Below are positions 1-12,480 of a DNA stretch of 64,000 nucleotides, in pieces; within the stretch, counting starts at the first letter, position 1, and every line of letters starts with the position of its first letter. The notes below the pieces were generated by a model. It ran no database searches and had not been told where the DNA came from. It was given only the letters and a program-made list of their open reading frames with translations. The stretch covers positions 33,261,629 through 33,325,628 of the forward strand of contig OX326960.1 of the NCBI GenBank assembly GCA_946800325.1, read 5' to 3'. This stretch comes from Luzula sylvatica (taxonomy: Eukaryota > Streptophyta > Magnoliopsida > Poales > Juncaceae). The position numbers were made by a program, and so were the translations under genes.

Positions 1-500
1 ACAAAATTAATCCACCATTTAATGTGTGTTAAACAAATACAAATGGCTCATTTTTACCGTTTAACAAGTGTTAAACTAATACATGGACTCATTCCATTGT
101 TTCACACCTAAATTATAGTTTGTCGGAAATTGTACAAAATAAAACTATCATGAAAATTAACAAAAATATAAGAAAGAAAATAAAAATAATAATTTCGCAA
201 AAATCTACAAAATAAAAATGAAAATACTTTGTATTTAAATTTTGTTGAAGAAAAAATAATTAAATATTTGTTTAAAAATAATATGACTTATCATGTGTCA
301 AATTAAATATAATATAAAAAATTAAATAAACCATTTTTTTTTTAATAATTTGGTTTACCATCTAAAAATATGGTAGTTCAACACCTAATTAATGTGATTT
401 CCCATCTATTATGATTTATAATTTAATACAATCTAACATTTAATACATTTATAATTTAATACAATCTAACATCTAAAAATGTGATAGTTCAACACCCAAT
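1..500. repeat. A+T-rich stretch with an imperfect ~113-bp tandem duplication
   Basis: No gene is visible. Between about 357 and 500 the block containing ATCTAAAAATATGGTAGTTC recurs about 113 bp later, and the phrase TTATAATTTAATACAATC is also repeated. This is probably degraded transposon or intergenic sequence. Confidence 0.5.
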
Positions 501-1096
501 TGACCCCTCCCATTAATTTTACAAGAATTTGGCTCAACCCCAGCTGGCCACGTCATCAATCACTGTTCATTAAATAACGGCAACATAAATTACTGTTCAT
601 CAATAATTACTGTTCATTGGAGCATACATAACTAAAATATACTTGGCGCCCCCAAAATAATTAACCCCTCTAAATATATAATTTAGCTCAACCCCTCCCA
701 TTAAAAAGTAACCATGATGAGGTGGCAAAAGTGGGTTCGGTGGATTAATTAGCCTCTCTAATTGATTCGATTAAATATTAATTGACACGTTTAATTGACA
801 CATAAATAATTTATAATAGGGGACGCAAGTGGATCGCCACAACGCCCGCAGGTGGATCGCCACTACATCCCTACCTCTCCTCTCACGTTATTTGTTCATT
901 CTTGTGGTCCTTTTTTTGTATCTAGATCATATTCTCTTTTGCGAGAGGTCTATATTTGTTGATCGATCGGGTTGTCGCTGAATATTTAATATTCTTGATT
1001 TGCATAACAATATCATTTTTTAATGAAATATATCTATCAAGCGTATTGATTTATTATATGATTAAATTCGCAACGAAGCGCGAGTAATTTTTCTAG
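501..1096 (+). mobile_element. Helitron-like non-autonomous element
   Basis: The right end has the features of a Helitron 3' terminus: a short hairpin (TCGC...GCGA, 1068-1083), a T-rich spacer, then CTAG at 1093-1096 followed by host T. The left end (CCCCTCCCATTAA near 503) and the ACTGTTCAT repeats at 558-620 match the better-defined Helitron at 48665-49407, so both ends were set by comparison with it. The 5' boundary is approximate because the expected TC is not clear. No coding capacity is visible. Confidence 0.55.
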
Positions 1097-2261
1097 TACA
1101 TTTAATACATCAATATGTTGAGAGGATATCATATGTAAATGTTAAAAATATGTAAAATGATATAAACAAGAAATATATACAAAATAAATACTTAAATGAA
1201 TTTAATTAGTATTAGTAGATAAAACAGCATAAACAAAATAAAAGACTAATGAATTTTTTTCAAATTCTCATTATATTAAAAAACCTAACTTTTTTGACAT
1301 TTCGAAAAGACCTCACCTTCTTCAAAACTTAAAAAAACTCTCTCCCAAACTTTTCATTTTCATTTAACTTCCTATCATCAAATTCTCATTATATTAATTT
1401 AACTAAAATGTTATATTTTTCTAAATGACCAAATTACCATTCAAGCAATTTTTTAATTCTTAATAATAACAAAGCAATCGCCGGCCGTCCTCGCCATCAA
1501 TTTGCTCCCATTTTCGTCCATTTTCGCCCGCTAGGGTTTTCTCTCGGTCGGCCATCTTTTTTTTTTTTTTTTTTTTTCTCATCGTGAAATGAGAAGAGAG
1601 AGGAGGAAGGGGAGGAAGTGTGTGAGCTGAGGAGGCTGAATAGACTCGGCTCACATACCATTATGGCATGCAGTGGTTCATGTAAGCCCAGTCCAATTTA
1701 ATTGTGACCGTCTGATCTTCATTAATCATGATCGGACGGATATGACTTTGGTGATGTGGACGCACCATAATACAGCAATTTTGTTTACTTTATACATAAC
1801 ATTAATACGGAATGATAAATAGTAACTACCAATTCTTTATGGAAATAAAAATAAATTTAAAATTTTAATAATAATAAATAGTTTATTAATAATAATAGTA
1901 GTAATAATTTTTGGAATATATTAAATAATATTTTATTTCAAGAAATTCGAAATAGTTACAAAATTAGAAATATAATACTATCTTAGTATTTAGTTTTAAT
2001 GTGTATTCTTTACTCATCGTATTAGCTGCTAAAATCAAACTAGCTAATGAAATTAAAACTAACCACAATACATATACTTTGACAAGAAATAATATTTTTT
2101 ATTATCAACTATTGAGAAATAAAACTAATGCTAAAATACTATTATTTTGTCAAGATAATTTTAGGAATAATTTTTTATATTGTTATTTTTTTTGTATTAT
2201 TTAACGCTAATTTTAAATGACCAAATATATAATAAATAAAATATCAAAACCGAACTCAATA
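1097..2261. other. Gene-poor A+T-rich interval
   Basis: No supported gene. Positions 1262-1345 resemble one terminal region of the CCTAACTTTTTT-type Mutator element at 16719-17550. A more GC-rich patch with a poly-T run lies at 1480-1700 but has no convincing reading frame. Confidence 0.4.
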
Positions 2262-2625
2262 AATCAGACTTTTATTCGGTTTAATCGGTTGAACCGAATA
2301 ATAAACATTATAATATTAATCTAAAAATAAAATTCATATTTTATTTAAACAAAATATTAATAAATCTTATAAAATATAATTATATTATTGTCTAAGATTA
2401 TTATATCAAATTTTAATATTAAAAATAATAAAAAAAATTGAATGTTCTTCAGTCGGTTTGATTTAACCCATATTTAAAACGAAAAAATCGAACCGAATAA
2501 AGCGAAAAATACCATTTTTTAACCCAACCAAACCAATTAAACTGAAAACCGGACTGATTTAACTGAATTCGACCGGTTCGGTTAAGTTTCTGTATAAACC
2601 AAACCGTTTTGAGCACCCCTAGTTA
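2262..2625. repeat. MITE-like repeat rich in GGTTCGGTT / AACCGAAC
   Basis: Both halves carry inverted arrays of AACCGAA/TTCGGTT-type words, and the right side ends in GAGCACCCCTAG, which resembles a common class of plant inverted-repeat elements. No flanking duplication was resolved, so the class and edges are uncertain. Confidence 0.4.
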
Positions 2626-3831
2626 TATATCATATTTAGTATTGGTATCAATATACTATGTGTATTAATTGTATATTATTCTTAATTTCAATATATCTTT
2701 TTTTATTGTTAACATACTATCGTGTATCCTTTTCATTTTCATGTCAATATATTATTTTAATATATACAAGATAGTATATATAAATGAATTTAATTAGTAT
2801 TAATATATAAAACAACATAAACAAAATAAAAGAATAACTGCCTATCAAGAGATTATATAGTTTGCTAAAACATTACCTTATAAAAAATGAATTATTTATA
2901 GTCTTAATAAAAATAGTTTTAAACAACATATATAATGCATATTCAATAGTATATACAAACATTTATGTAATATAAAATATATTCTAATTATAAATAGTAT
3001 AGTGTATAGACTACATAACGTACATATTATGCAATTGAAAAGTAAATACTTAGAAAAATTGTTACGTGAGTCATCAATTTTCATCTTTAATGCACAATGG
3101 CGGTTTCTGTTGAAAAATTAAATTCACATGTAATATAAAAAATTAAATTCTCCTTCAAAAAAATATAAAAAAAATTAAATGACTGTTTAATTACTTGCAT
3201 GATTTTAAATGTAGTATCACGCAAATATTCCAAACATATTAAATTCACTTATTCCCCAAAAAAATTTAATGGACAAAATATAAAGTGGAGCCTTCCAAGA
3301 ATGCTTTTGAATAATTGTATTAACCGGTTGCATTGTATCATGTTCATAATACCCTTGGTCGATTTAAGGGTCAGGATTAAATCTGTCAAAAAATTACATA
3401 AATCTTTTGTATGGAAGACTGGCTACATATTTGTTAGTTAATTAGCAAAATCGCCTCATTGATGCAACCCTAGCAATTTCAAACTATATTGGAACTAATA
3501 TTATTCAATTCGATAAATTATTAATTGTTTATTTTGTAGTCACTAATTAGGTGTAAACTATTTATGTTAACTTGAGCTATAAGTAGATTTACATGATTAT
3601 CATAAAAGATATTTAAAAGAAAATTATGAACTTTTGTAGTTGGTTAAACTTCTTTTGGCTTTTTTTTTCTTTCCAGTTTTTGGTCAAGCGTTTTGTTTTA
3701 TCCTACAATCGGAGCGATTTGAGTGTTTATGAATATTTTTCTTTAGGATGATAATTCTAACTTTTTATCATCTCAAATCGTTATTTTCTCACAACAATAT
3801 ATATATAATCTTTTTTTACAATTTGAGATAT
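2626..3831. other. Gene-poor A+T-rich interval
   Basis: Only short A+T-rich open frames are present (for example 3199-3441, +). None has a recognisable domain or splice context. Nothing else is identified. Confidence 0.4.
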
Positions 3832-3840
3832 ATAATTTTT

Positions 3841-4085
3841 GGAGAATGTTGTACCTCGCCCACTACACATCCCCCCACAAGTCTTGATGACGTGGCTATG
3901 GATTAACACCGTAAAAATTAACACAAATACATGAGTTAACATCAAATTTTGCATGTTATTTATATTATGCTATGATTTAACATCAAATTAAGATGTTAAA
4001 TCATATACTTGTGTGTTAATTTTTAGTGGTGCCACGTCATCAAGAGTGGTGGGGGATAGTTATAGGGGATGTACATCATCACTCC
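3841..4085. mobile_element. Mutator-type MITE with 9-bp TSD
   Basis: The 245-bp segment is bounded by ATAATTTTT at 3832-3840 and 4086-4094, a 9-bp duplication typical of Mutator-like elements. The two ends are inverted relatives: GGAGAATG...CACTACACATCCCCC on the left, and GGGGG...GATGTACATCATCACTCC on the right. Both halves share the inner block TTGATGACGTGG, inverted. There is no coding sequence. Confidence 0.75.
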
Positions 4086-4094
4086 ATAATTTTT

Positions 4095-5165
4095 TGAGTA
4101 GAAAATGGATCTTGTGATCAAAATATAGTAGAGAATTCGGATTTAAATATATTATTTCCTTAAAAGTTTTAAACAGAAATAATAAAATTTAATAAAAAAA
4201 ACTACAACCTTTTTTTTGGTTTTATCAATTTATTTTCTTTCGTGTGATGATTGAAGGGATCCAATATATAGAGGCTATTTACTATATATAACCATTTTCT
4301 TTTGAATTTTACCATAAGCAAGAAGATCTCAAGGATTGTAATCTATTGAATTTTTTTCGCGAAGAATAATGCACAGAAAAAAATAGATGCATCAACAGTA
4401 GCGACGAATGTTTTAAATTGCGATATAGTGATCCACGTAGCGATATAGCGCCGCTATTTATTAGATTGTGGTATTGCATTTTAAAAATATTGACCGTTAT
4501 TTGAGCTATAACGGTGCTATTTAAATCATTGGTAGCAAGAGTTGAATATTCTACATGTAGACAAGAAGAAGGCGCAAAAACGTAAAACAAAAAAACCCTA
4601 GCACTACTAATAATTCACTGCCAAAAAAGAATATTGCACAGCTTAATTGGCCGTACTTAACCATGATATGAAGGCATTAGGGTTCCGATTTTGAAGTTCG
4701 AGTACATTGAGATTCACCATCTCCCACCTCGCATGATAATCATTTCGAAGAAACGGTAGATATTCATATACGTACGATCGAATCAAGAGAGTACGACTGT
4801 ACGAGAGTAAGAGAAGTGAACTGCAAAAACAATCTTGAGCAATTATCATGCATATGTAATTTTATTTTTAGGAAATAGAGTAGGCTCTTAAATTTCTATA
4901 TCCATATTCAATTTTTTATTTTTTATTTTGAAGAAAGAACACATCCTCATTAAAATTAAAATTAAAATTAATATAAATTCACAAACGTATAATAAAAGGA
5001 ATTGACAACCAGGCCTAAATAACCCTGTATCTCATAATTGAAATTCCAATGTTAAAAACCTGAAAACATAATTCAAAGCTAGGGATAAAATTTGGTAACC
5101 AGGGAATGCAAAATTCATGCAACAAAATAGAAACTAAAATATGGAACTGTAGTCTAGGACTTTGT
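4095..5165. other. Gene-poor interval
   Basis: Short minus-strand frames at 4309-4590 and 4643-4849 lack recognisable domains. No element boundary was resolved. Confidence 0.35.
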
Positions 5166-5180
5166 AAAACCCGGAATATA

Positions 5181-5212
5181 TGCCTACGGGCTTTATTGTC
5201 GAAAAAAAAAAA
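5181..5212 (+). mobile_element. 32-bp retroposed LINE/SINE tail with 15-bp TSD
   Basis: A 32-bp insert made of a short hairpin (GCCTACGGGC), TTTATTGTCG and an A-run is bracketed by AAAACCCGGAATATA at 5166-5180 and 5213-5227. A 15-bp duplication plus terminal A-tail is the mark of target-primed reverse transcription, so this is probably an extremely 5'-truncated LINE (or SINE) copy. Confidence 0.75.
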
Positions 5213-5227
5213 AAAACCCGGAATATA

Positions 5228-5605
5228 AATCCTAATTATTGGAAATCCTGAACTTGCAAGGTTTGTCTTTTTGTAAAAAATAAAAAAGAAATAGCACGTT
5301 TGTATTGCTGATTATTCACTGGTTTAATATAAATCTATGGACAATTATATGTTGTCACCAAATTCCAACCAAACATCCTCAATTTTGTTAATTAACCCAT
5401 TTAATTAACTTCCCAACTAATAAAAACATGAAATTAATACCTTTTAAATATTAATTATCATTTATTAATTCAGATATATATTAATTATCACATTAATTAA
5501 TTCACATGTATTAATTCATTAATTAATTAAGTGGGTTAATTACGAAAAAGATAGTTTTTGATTGAAATCTGGTGGCACAGCACAGTATATGCCCTCTATA
5601 CATTA
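5228..5605. other. A+T-rich interval, nothing identified
   Basis: TTAATTAA-rich sequence with no gene or element boundary that I can support. Confidence 0.4.
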
Positions 5606-7125
5606 CTAGGAGAATACTCGCGCTACGCGGCGAGCATGTAAATTATATTTTTTCATTGTAATACAATTATATATTTGTATGATTAATATTAGAATAAGAT
5701 ATAATATAAATTTGAATTCATTTATTTATGATTATGCATATGTTTTACAATTATTTAACATTATGATAACAAAAAATTCTAGTTTTTTAATCAAATAATA
5801 ATACTTATATTAATGTCACTATATAATAATATATTAGAATAAGATATAATATAAATCTACGAAAAACGTAACAACAAATATTATATCATTGTTCACAATA
5901 ATTCATACAATATCAAATATTAAAATAATGAATCATACAACATATGTAGTAACACATTATTAATTATATATAGTAATATTTTTTTATTGATTCAAATGCA
6001 ATGAAAAATATAAAATGATATAAAACTTAATAGTGGAAGTAATTTAATAAATAATATCAAAATTTAATTTATAATAAACATGAATACAATTATTTTATTT
6101 CATATGAATTTTTTATTCCACATTTTGTAAAATAGCAATATAATTTGATAGGTGTTTATAACTTTAAAACGTTATTTAGAGGGATACATTTTTTTTTTTA
6201 ATTCTATTACGTTTTCAAAAAAATTGTTTGCTTAAAAACACAAATATAATCTACTTAGTATTATATGAGATTCTTATTCTTATAATTTTTTTAAAAATAA
6301 ATAATAATACTTAAAAATTCTATTATACAAATAAAATTCTTAACAATATATTATGTAAATATGTATTTTTTTGCATTGTATTTTCTTACATAATATCTTT
6401 ACAAATTGAAATTATGAAAAACGGTATGTACGAACTATGCTAATATGGATGTCAAAATAAAGAGAGAAAACTGAATATATTTGATGGGTTTATAAAATTA
6501 AATTTCCAAAATAATACTAATATATGTTGTATTTTTATAATATTAAATATTAAATTATTAGAATTTCATATATAAAATTTTCATATTTCATTGCATTCAC
6601 ATTTTATCATGTAATCTTGTTTGATTAAAAACACAAATATAATCTACTTAGTATTATATGAGATTCTTATTGCTATAAATTTTTTTAAAATAAATAATAA
6701 TACTTAAAAATTCTATTATGCTAATAAAATTCTTAAAAATATATTATGTAAATATGTATTTTGTTGCATTGTATTTTCTTACCTAGTATCTTTACAAATT
6801 GAAATTATGAAAAACGGTATGTATGAACTATGCTAATATGGATGTCAAAATAAAAAGAAAAATAAAATGAATATATTTGATGGGTTTATAAAATCAAATT
6901 TCCAAAATAATATTAATATATGTTGTATTTTTTTTATAATGTTACATATTAAATTATTAGAATTTCATATATAAACTTTTCATATTCCATTGCATTCACA
7001 TTTTATCATGTAATCCTATGTGAAATGTTAAACAATTGATTAGACTTGGTATAATATGATTCTAACCAATAATAATATGCCACATCATTATTGTAGGATG
7101 ATGTGGGTTTCTAAGAATGCTTAAA
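5606..7125 (-). mobile_element. Helitron-like element, copy A, with internal duplication
   Basis: Read on the minus strand, the element ends in a GC-rich hairpin (CTCGCCGCGTAGCGCGAG), a short spacer and CCTAG followed by host T. This is a typical Helitron 3' terminus (CTAG at 5606-5609). The same terminus and body occur at 17898-19020. The other end is approximate; it was set where homology to the second copy fades, just past an inverted ATGATGTGG pair. The body contains a 393-bp direct duplication (about 6235-7012). No helicase or replicase sequence is present. Confidence 0.6.
6235..7012. repeat. 393-bp direct tandem duplication
   Basis: The block beginning ACACAAATATAATCTAC recurs 393 bp downstream with most bases unchanged, through a shared ending CATTCACATTTTATCATG. 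It lies inside Helitron copy A. The corresponding part of copy B is single, so the duplication arose in copy A. Confidence 0.75.
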
Positions 7126-7722
7126 ATATAGTGTAAAATAATAACACATAAATAACTACACAAAATATGATCTTCAAAAAATCTAACAAAAAATTAATGA
7201 TTGCGATTAAACCACATCACTACATCTAATGGTTCAAATTAATACTTAAAAATAATAATACAAAATACATGTCTTAAATGATCAAATATAATATTAATGG
7301 ATATGATGAATCTACATCACACAATCTAAATGTTAATAATCAAGATAAAGATAATGATGTGGATTCGTGAGGAGGCTTAAAGATAGGTGCACAATAAGGG
7401 GGTGAGTAAATTGTGTTATTGATTGTTTGCACATGTACTCATTTAGTAAGATATTATTTTATTATTCAATTATTATTATATGGTTCGCTATATTCTTAAA
7501 GACTTTCGTATGCCTCATCACATCTTTAGCCCTTTCGACAATCATAAAATAGAGCGAAATAAATGATTAAATGAGTTAATCCATTCTATTCGTGTCGAAC
7601 AAAAATGGACTTTCATGGAATGAAATGAGAGTTTAACCGGTTTAATCTAATCATATAAAACATGGAATAGATATATTTCACCTAGTAGTTCCTTATTTTG
7701 GACCAATTTACCCATTATTATT

Positions 7723-7776
<54 letters not shown>

Positions 7777-8361
7777 ATTATTATTATTATTATTATTTGA
7801 TTTGATTTGATTTTAATTATAGCAAAAATAAGTTATACGATAAGAAGATTTTGGTCATTAGCACCATTCATCATTTTTAAACCTACATTCTTATTTCATT
7901 AGTTTTGACGAACAATGTTGGAATAAAATGATTTAATTGACTATTTTCTATTCCTCTATTCATTTATTTCATCGCTTGCGGAGTGTTTTTAGTTGTGGTC
8001 ATATATGTTTTGCCTTGCCACAATTACATTTTTGTTGTTTTCTAACAAACAACCAAATATATTATTTTTATATACATTATATAAACATATATAATATTTA
8101 TAGATCGGGACGGTTCTGCGGACAAATAATTGGACAAAAAATCGAACACACTAGGGAGGTAGTGGATAATTATGTTAAATCACAACTATTTATCATTATT
8201 TAATCAATGAAAATATTTTGTTCATTTTTTGTCCAATAATTTGTCTATTCCTTGAAAATAAAATTCCACCTGCCTCAAAATAAAATATATAAACTAAAAT
8301 AGAGACATAATCAGTGGAGATAAATATTTGAATGTTATTTTTTTCTTTTAGCATAAAAAGC
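7126..8361. other. Gene-poor interval
   Basis: Contains a compound microsatellite (separate entry). The 88-residue plus-strand frame at 7937-8203 has no recognisable domain. Nothing else is supported. Confidence 0.35.
7713..7797. repeat. Compound microsatellite (ATT)n(GTT)n(ATT)n
   Basis: A run of ATT units is followed by about 18 GTT units and then about 8 ATT units. Confidence 0.95.
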
Positions 8362-8369
8362 ATTATTCT

Positions 8370-8901
8370 TTATGTTACGCGGATACTTCAAAAATGCAGA
8401 AGTATCCTGAGGATACGGGTATCCGATACGGATACGATACGGCTCGGATACGTATCGGATACGTCACGTGGCGTATCCGATTATTTTAATATTCATATTT
8501 TTCGGATACGGCAGGGATACGGCATGATACGGCTGGGATACGTTCAGGATACGGCTGGGATACTCCATTTACGATACTTCGGCCTATTATATATTTTGGT
8601 CCATAATATTTTTAAATAAATTATATATGATACTTGTAGGATACTTCTAGGATACTTCTAAAATAAATTTAGAATACTTTTATGATACTTGTATTGTTAT
8701 GTTAATTTTATTTATTGTCATGATATTTAAATTCAAAATATTATTTAATATATTATTTATTTATTTATTATGTACAATATAAATATATTAAAATAATAAT
8801 TATATAGCCGTATTCGTATCCGTGATTTTTTGAAAATTACCGTATCGCCGTATCCGTATCGTATCGGATACGATACCCGTATCCGTATCCGTGCAACATA
8901 G
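8370..8901. mobile_element. hAT-like non-autonomous element, GGATACG family, copy 1
   Basis: The 532-bp element is flanked by the 8-bp duplication ATTATTCT (8362-8369 and 8902-8909), the size typical of hAT elements. The inverted ends read TTATGTTACGCGGATAC and, on the other strand, CTATGTTGCACGGATAC. The subterminal regions are packed with GGATACG/CGTATCC words and the centre is A+T-rich. It matches 12481-13031 over its full length. There is no transposase sequence. Confidence 0.85.
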
Positions 8902-8949
8902 ATTATTCTCTAAAAGACAAAATGTATTTTTAAATATTTATTGGATATA

Positions 8950-9314
8950 GATGTTGCGGTCCGTTGCCGACTTGCCGTTGGTCTCAACTTAATAACTTAT
9001 CCATTCTTCGACCGTCCCGAAATCTCATATTTCGGAAATTAAAAAGCAACCCCCTAAATCCACGGGACATCTCATTTGTATTCAGGGCAACCCGAGAAGA
9101 AGAAAAAAACAAGCTTTGGCATATAATCTCGATATTCATAGCAAGTCACCCTTCTACCTTAGTCCTTGGAGATTTCAATGCAATCAAAAATAAAAATGAA
9201 AAAACTCGAGGCTCATATGCAAAATTCTTCAAAAATAATAAGACTAACAAATTTATCACAAATTCGGGTTCGATCGATCTTGGATTCAATGACCCAGCAT
9301 TTTACAGAGTATAA
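8950..9314 (+). pseudogene. LINE endonuclease-domain fragment
   Basis: The translated segment carries the signature of the AP-endonuclease-like domain of plant L1-type LINEs. VLGDFNAIKN sits near residues 67-76 of the open frame, followed by EKTRG and then IDLGFNDPAF, in the usual order. The N-terminal half of the domain and all reverse transcriptase are missing, and the frame runs out soon after. This is a dead fragment lying directly beside the hAT element at 8370-8901. No tail or TSD was found. Confidence 0.75.
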
Positions 9315-10286
9315 ATGATATTTCGGATTTTTGGAAGGATAAATATGATATTTCAATTTTTCGAATAATAAATATGATATGTTTTGTCTTTTAGGAGGAT
9401 AAATATGTAAATACCCATTACACTTTTTTTTTTATTATTATTAATATTATTATTACGTAAAGGTTAGTTATCCTTATAACAATTCAAAATATGTGATTTA
9501 TTATCGACACCATTTGAATAGAGTGGTGATCTGAATGGTTTTTTCTACTTATAAATAAAAAATTATGTATTTGTGGAAAGTTCGTGTGAAAGTTAAATTG
9601 TTAAATTATTTATGGTTATTTGTAAAACGAAATAATTGAGTAGACCCGTTATGATTTGTTTTTATATGAGTCAAATAAATATCGCGTGACAAATTATTTA
9701 ATGGTTGAGAAAAACTAATGTTATCTATTGAAAATTAATGATAATTATGATACTTTGTTATTTGATACAAAGGAAAACAATGTAAAACTTGAACCTAACC
9801 AGAATGTATTTAATGATTTTTACAATTATACAATATTTATGATTTTTCATTGGATACATAATTAATTATTACATTTCATTGGTGCTAAATGCTAATACAT
9901 ATCAACAAGAACGCGCAGAATTTCCGCACGTGTCATGCTATTAATATATAAGTTTCTTTAAAATATAATACATGCTATACATTTGCATCATATGTATGAT
10001 ATATCGTGTTTAATATATTTTTAGATATATTACATACCAATTTTAAATACAATGTACTTTATATATTCTTACACGTATGATATTTTTTTGATGTATCATG
10101 CATGCATTTCTTTACATGAGTTTGTATAATTTTTATGGGATTTATACCTTTTGTATAACAATTCATATGTTTTTTGTTGACGTGCAATAGACAATCAAAA
10201 TGACATAAATTTGCTTATTTAAAAAATATGTCAGGATGAATCCTGACAGACCAGTGTGCAGTGCACAACACCAGCGTGGCTTAGTC
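9315..10286. other. A+T-rich interval, nothing identified
   Basis: Contains small local repeats of GATAAATATGATAT near 9318-9400. No gene or bounded element is supported. Confidence 0.4.
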
Positions 10287-10406
10287 GCCCTTTTATTTTT
10301 TTTTGAAGGAAAGGCTAGCGCGATACGCACTCGATCCGATCATTTTCATTCAATCAAAAATTAAGAGTTTACAATACAAACAAATTTTACAATGCGTTAT
10401 TTGCAC

Positions 10407-10860
10407 TCATATGGACCTCCATTTGTGAGCAAGATCCATTATGCTATTAAGAACTAACGCATGCATTCGACATTTCCTTTGAAAGATGCGATTGTTATGT
10501 TCGCGCCAAAGAATCCACACCGTTGCCAACCATGTGACGTCCCATGCGTTTTCCCCTCTTGATTGGTCTTGGACCGTCGTGTTGTCCACCAAAATTCCCG
10601 TAATTTGTTCGGTAAAGGAAGTAGGTTGGGGTTTACGGTCTCCCAAATATCGGATGCGAAGGGACACGTTAGGAAAAGATGATCCGTCGATTCGAATGAT
10701 GAGCCGCAAAGTGCACAAGTGGCGTTATGTGGCCATCCTCCGGGTTATTCGTGTTGTCCACCGTTAGAATTCGGTTATTTAACGCAAGCCACACGAACAC
10801 CTGAACTTTTAGTGTGGCGCTCGTATTTTGAAAAGAGTGCTCGTCCAATAACAATCAAAA
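10407..10860 (-). pseudogene. LINE RT C-terminal zinc-binding (zf-RVT) region, broken
   Basis: The translation contains LKVQVFVWLALNNRIL, the usual start of the zf-RVT module, and further on WLATVWILWREHNNRIF, the typical C-terminal segment. The two parts are in different frames, so at least one frameshift separates them. All reverse transcriptase motifs upstream are absent. Confidence 0.75.
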
Positions 10861-10929
10861 AGTTGGAGTAACTAATAGGCTCTATGGCAAAAGATGACGT
10901 ATTTTGAAAAGAGTGCTCGTCCACACGTA

Positions 10930-11270
10930 AACGTTGCACACTCGGAATTTTTGTTCGTTTCCTCTTACAAAGGTGCATGTAAGCGTGAATGTCCCTTCGA
11001 CACAATCCACTAACGTGAGTTTATCGGACCACGCCGTCATTATTCCCCCTTTGAGCCTATCGCTTTTATGAATCGTGTGTTCCTAAATTTGGCCGAACAA
11101 ACTAGGCGAATATTAAAATGAGTGGGACTATTCCACTTTGTTTCTTGTAAGCAAATCAAATCACAACATGAGTCTCTAACTTGATTCTTAATTAGGTTAC
11201 ATTTATCTTTTAATCCGAGACCCCTCACATTCCAACACAAAATAGATAAATTCTTAAACGACGTATTAAT
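10930..11270 (-). pseudogene. LINE endonuclease N-terminal fragment
   Basis: The frame opens with LCWNVRGLG and continues to DLICLQETKW, the first two motifs of the L1-type endonuclease. A frameshift in a G-run near 11045 leads into a second frame (MTAWSDKLTLVDC...VCNVYVW). The sequence then jumps to non-homologous filler. The catalytic GDFN and downstream SDH regions are missing. Confidence 0.75.
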
Positions 11271-11349
11271 ATCAAATACTACTACAAAATAAACTCCCTA
11301 AGTTACCCAAAAAGTTGGAGTATTGCGTCATCTTTTGCCATAGAGCCTA

Positions 11350-12420
11350 TTAGTTACCCTCCTCGGCTATTCCCTTGCCATCCTCGTTTTCATCCTCATA
11401 ATCTAGATCATCAACATCATCGAGCGACCCATATTTCGCTACGATATTAGAGTTAATAATAGAAGACGTTAGTGAATTGTTAATTTGATTAATTATGTTT
11501 TCCTCCCCAATACTCGGCTCAAAGAGAAGCCTATGTTCGGCCTCTTCAAGGCTTGTAAGATTGTTTGATTTATTCTTAGTAATATGACATAATTCTTCAA
11601 TTCGGTTACATGTGATTTTGTCAAGTTCTTTAGAATCAAGAAAATCGTTATTGATTGCTTCTAAAATATTTACTCTTTTTATTGATTTTTTGACTGATTT
11701 CGGCAAGCCTTTACCTCGCACTTTTTTGGTCAGTAATTTAATAGGTTCACCATCACTACCCTTGGTTTTGATTTTTGGCCTCGGTAAAGTTTTGTTAAAG
11801 ATCGCATTTTTTACACAATTTTCCCTAAGAAAAAAGGTACCCTTTGACGGCAATTTAAATTTAGGAGTTTGAGATGTACCTTCGTATTCGCTTAGAAGAT
11901 CGTCGACGCGTTTATCCTTAAACCCGTCTTCGTCCATCGGATCGATCGTCTCGTCGTCAATCTCCGCAATTTCCATTTGAGCGAGCTTCCCGCTGTCGTC
12001 TTGCGACTCTTTCCGCTCGATAATTTTCTGTGCAGCGCCTTTCGAGTCTCCCACTGCCTCCTCTTGCTTGGAATCGACCATCGACGATAGTTGCAGCGGG
12101 TTAAGCGTCACCATCGTCATTTCGGGTGTCAACGCCTTCATCTGACCAGCCCTCTCCGTCACTGCAGCCTTCTTCGTCACTTCTGATTGAGCGACCCGCT
12201 TACTCTTCGACCTCAATGCCGGCAGATTATTGTTCGATGTGTCGGTCTCCTTTACCGAGACAAGTAAGTTCTGGTGTTTCTTTTCTACTAGGAGGGGATT
12301 GGGCTCCATAGAGAATTCTGGATGGGGTTGATTAATTTTGAGTGAGATGCCATGGCCCAAAGAAGGCCCACCCGAGCCCAAGTTCTTTTTTTTGAGTTTG
12401 TTTTTGGTGGATGAGATTTT
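11350..12420 (-). pseudogene. LINE ORF1 C-terminal (acidic/basic linker) region
   Basis: A long open frame without a known fold joins the ORF1 RNA-binding part to the endonuclease start. It has a lysine- and serine-rich stretch, then acidic runs (for example DETIDPMDEDGFKD), and ends in an aspartate/glutamate-rich tail just before the endonuclease fragment. The frame continues on into the hAT element, so its first ~80 codons are transposon-derived, not native. Confidence 0.6.
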
Positions 12421-12480
12421 CTGTTGGGTCAAGGACCCTTTTCTCCACATATATTTGCATGTGTTATGGGCTATGTTACG

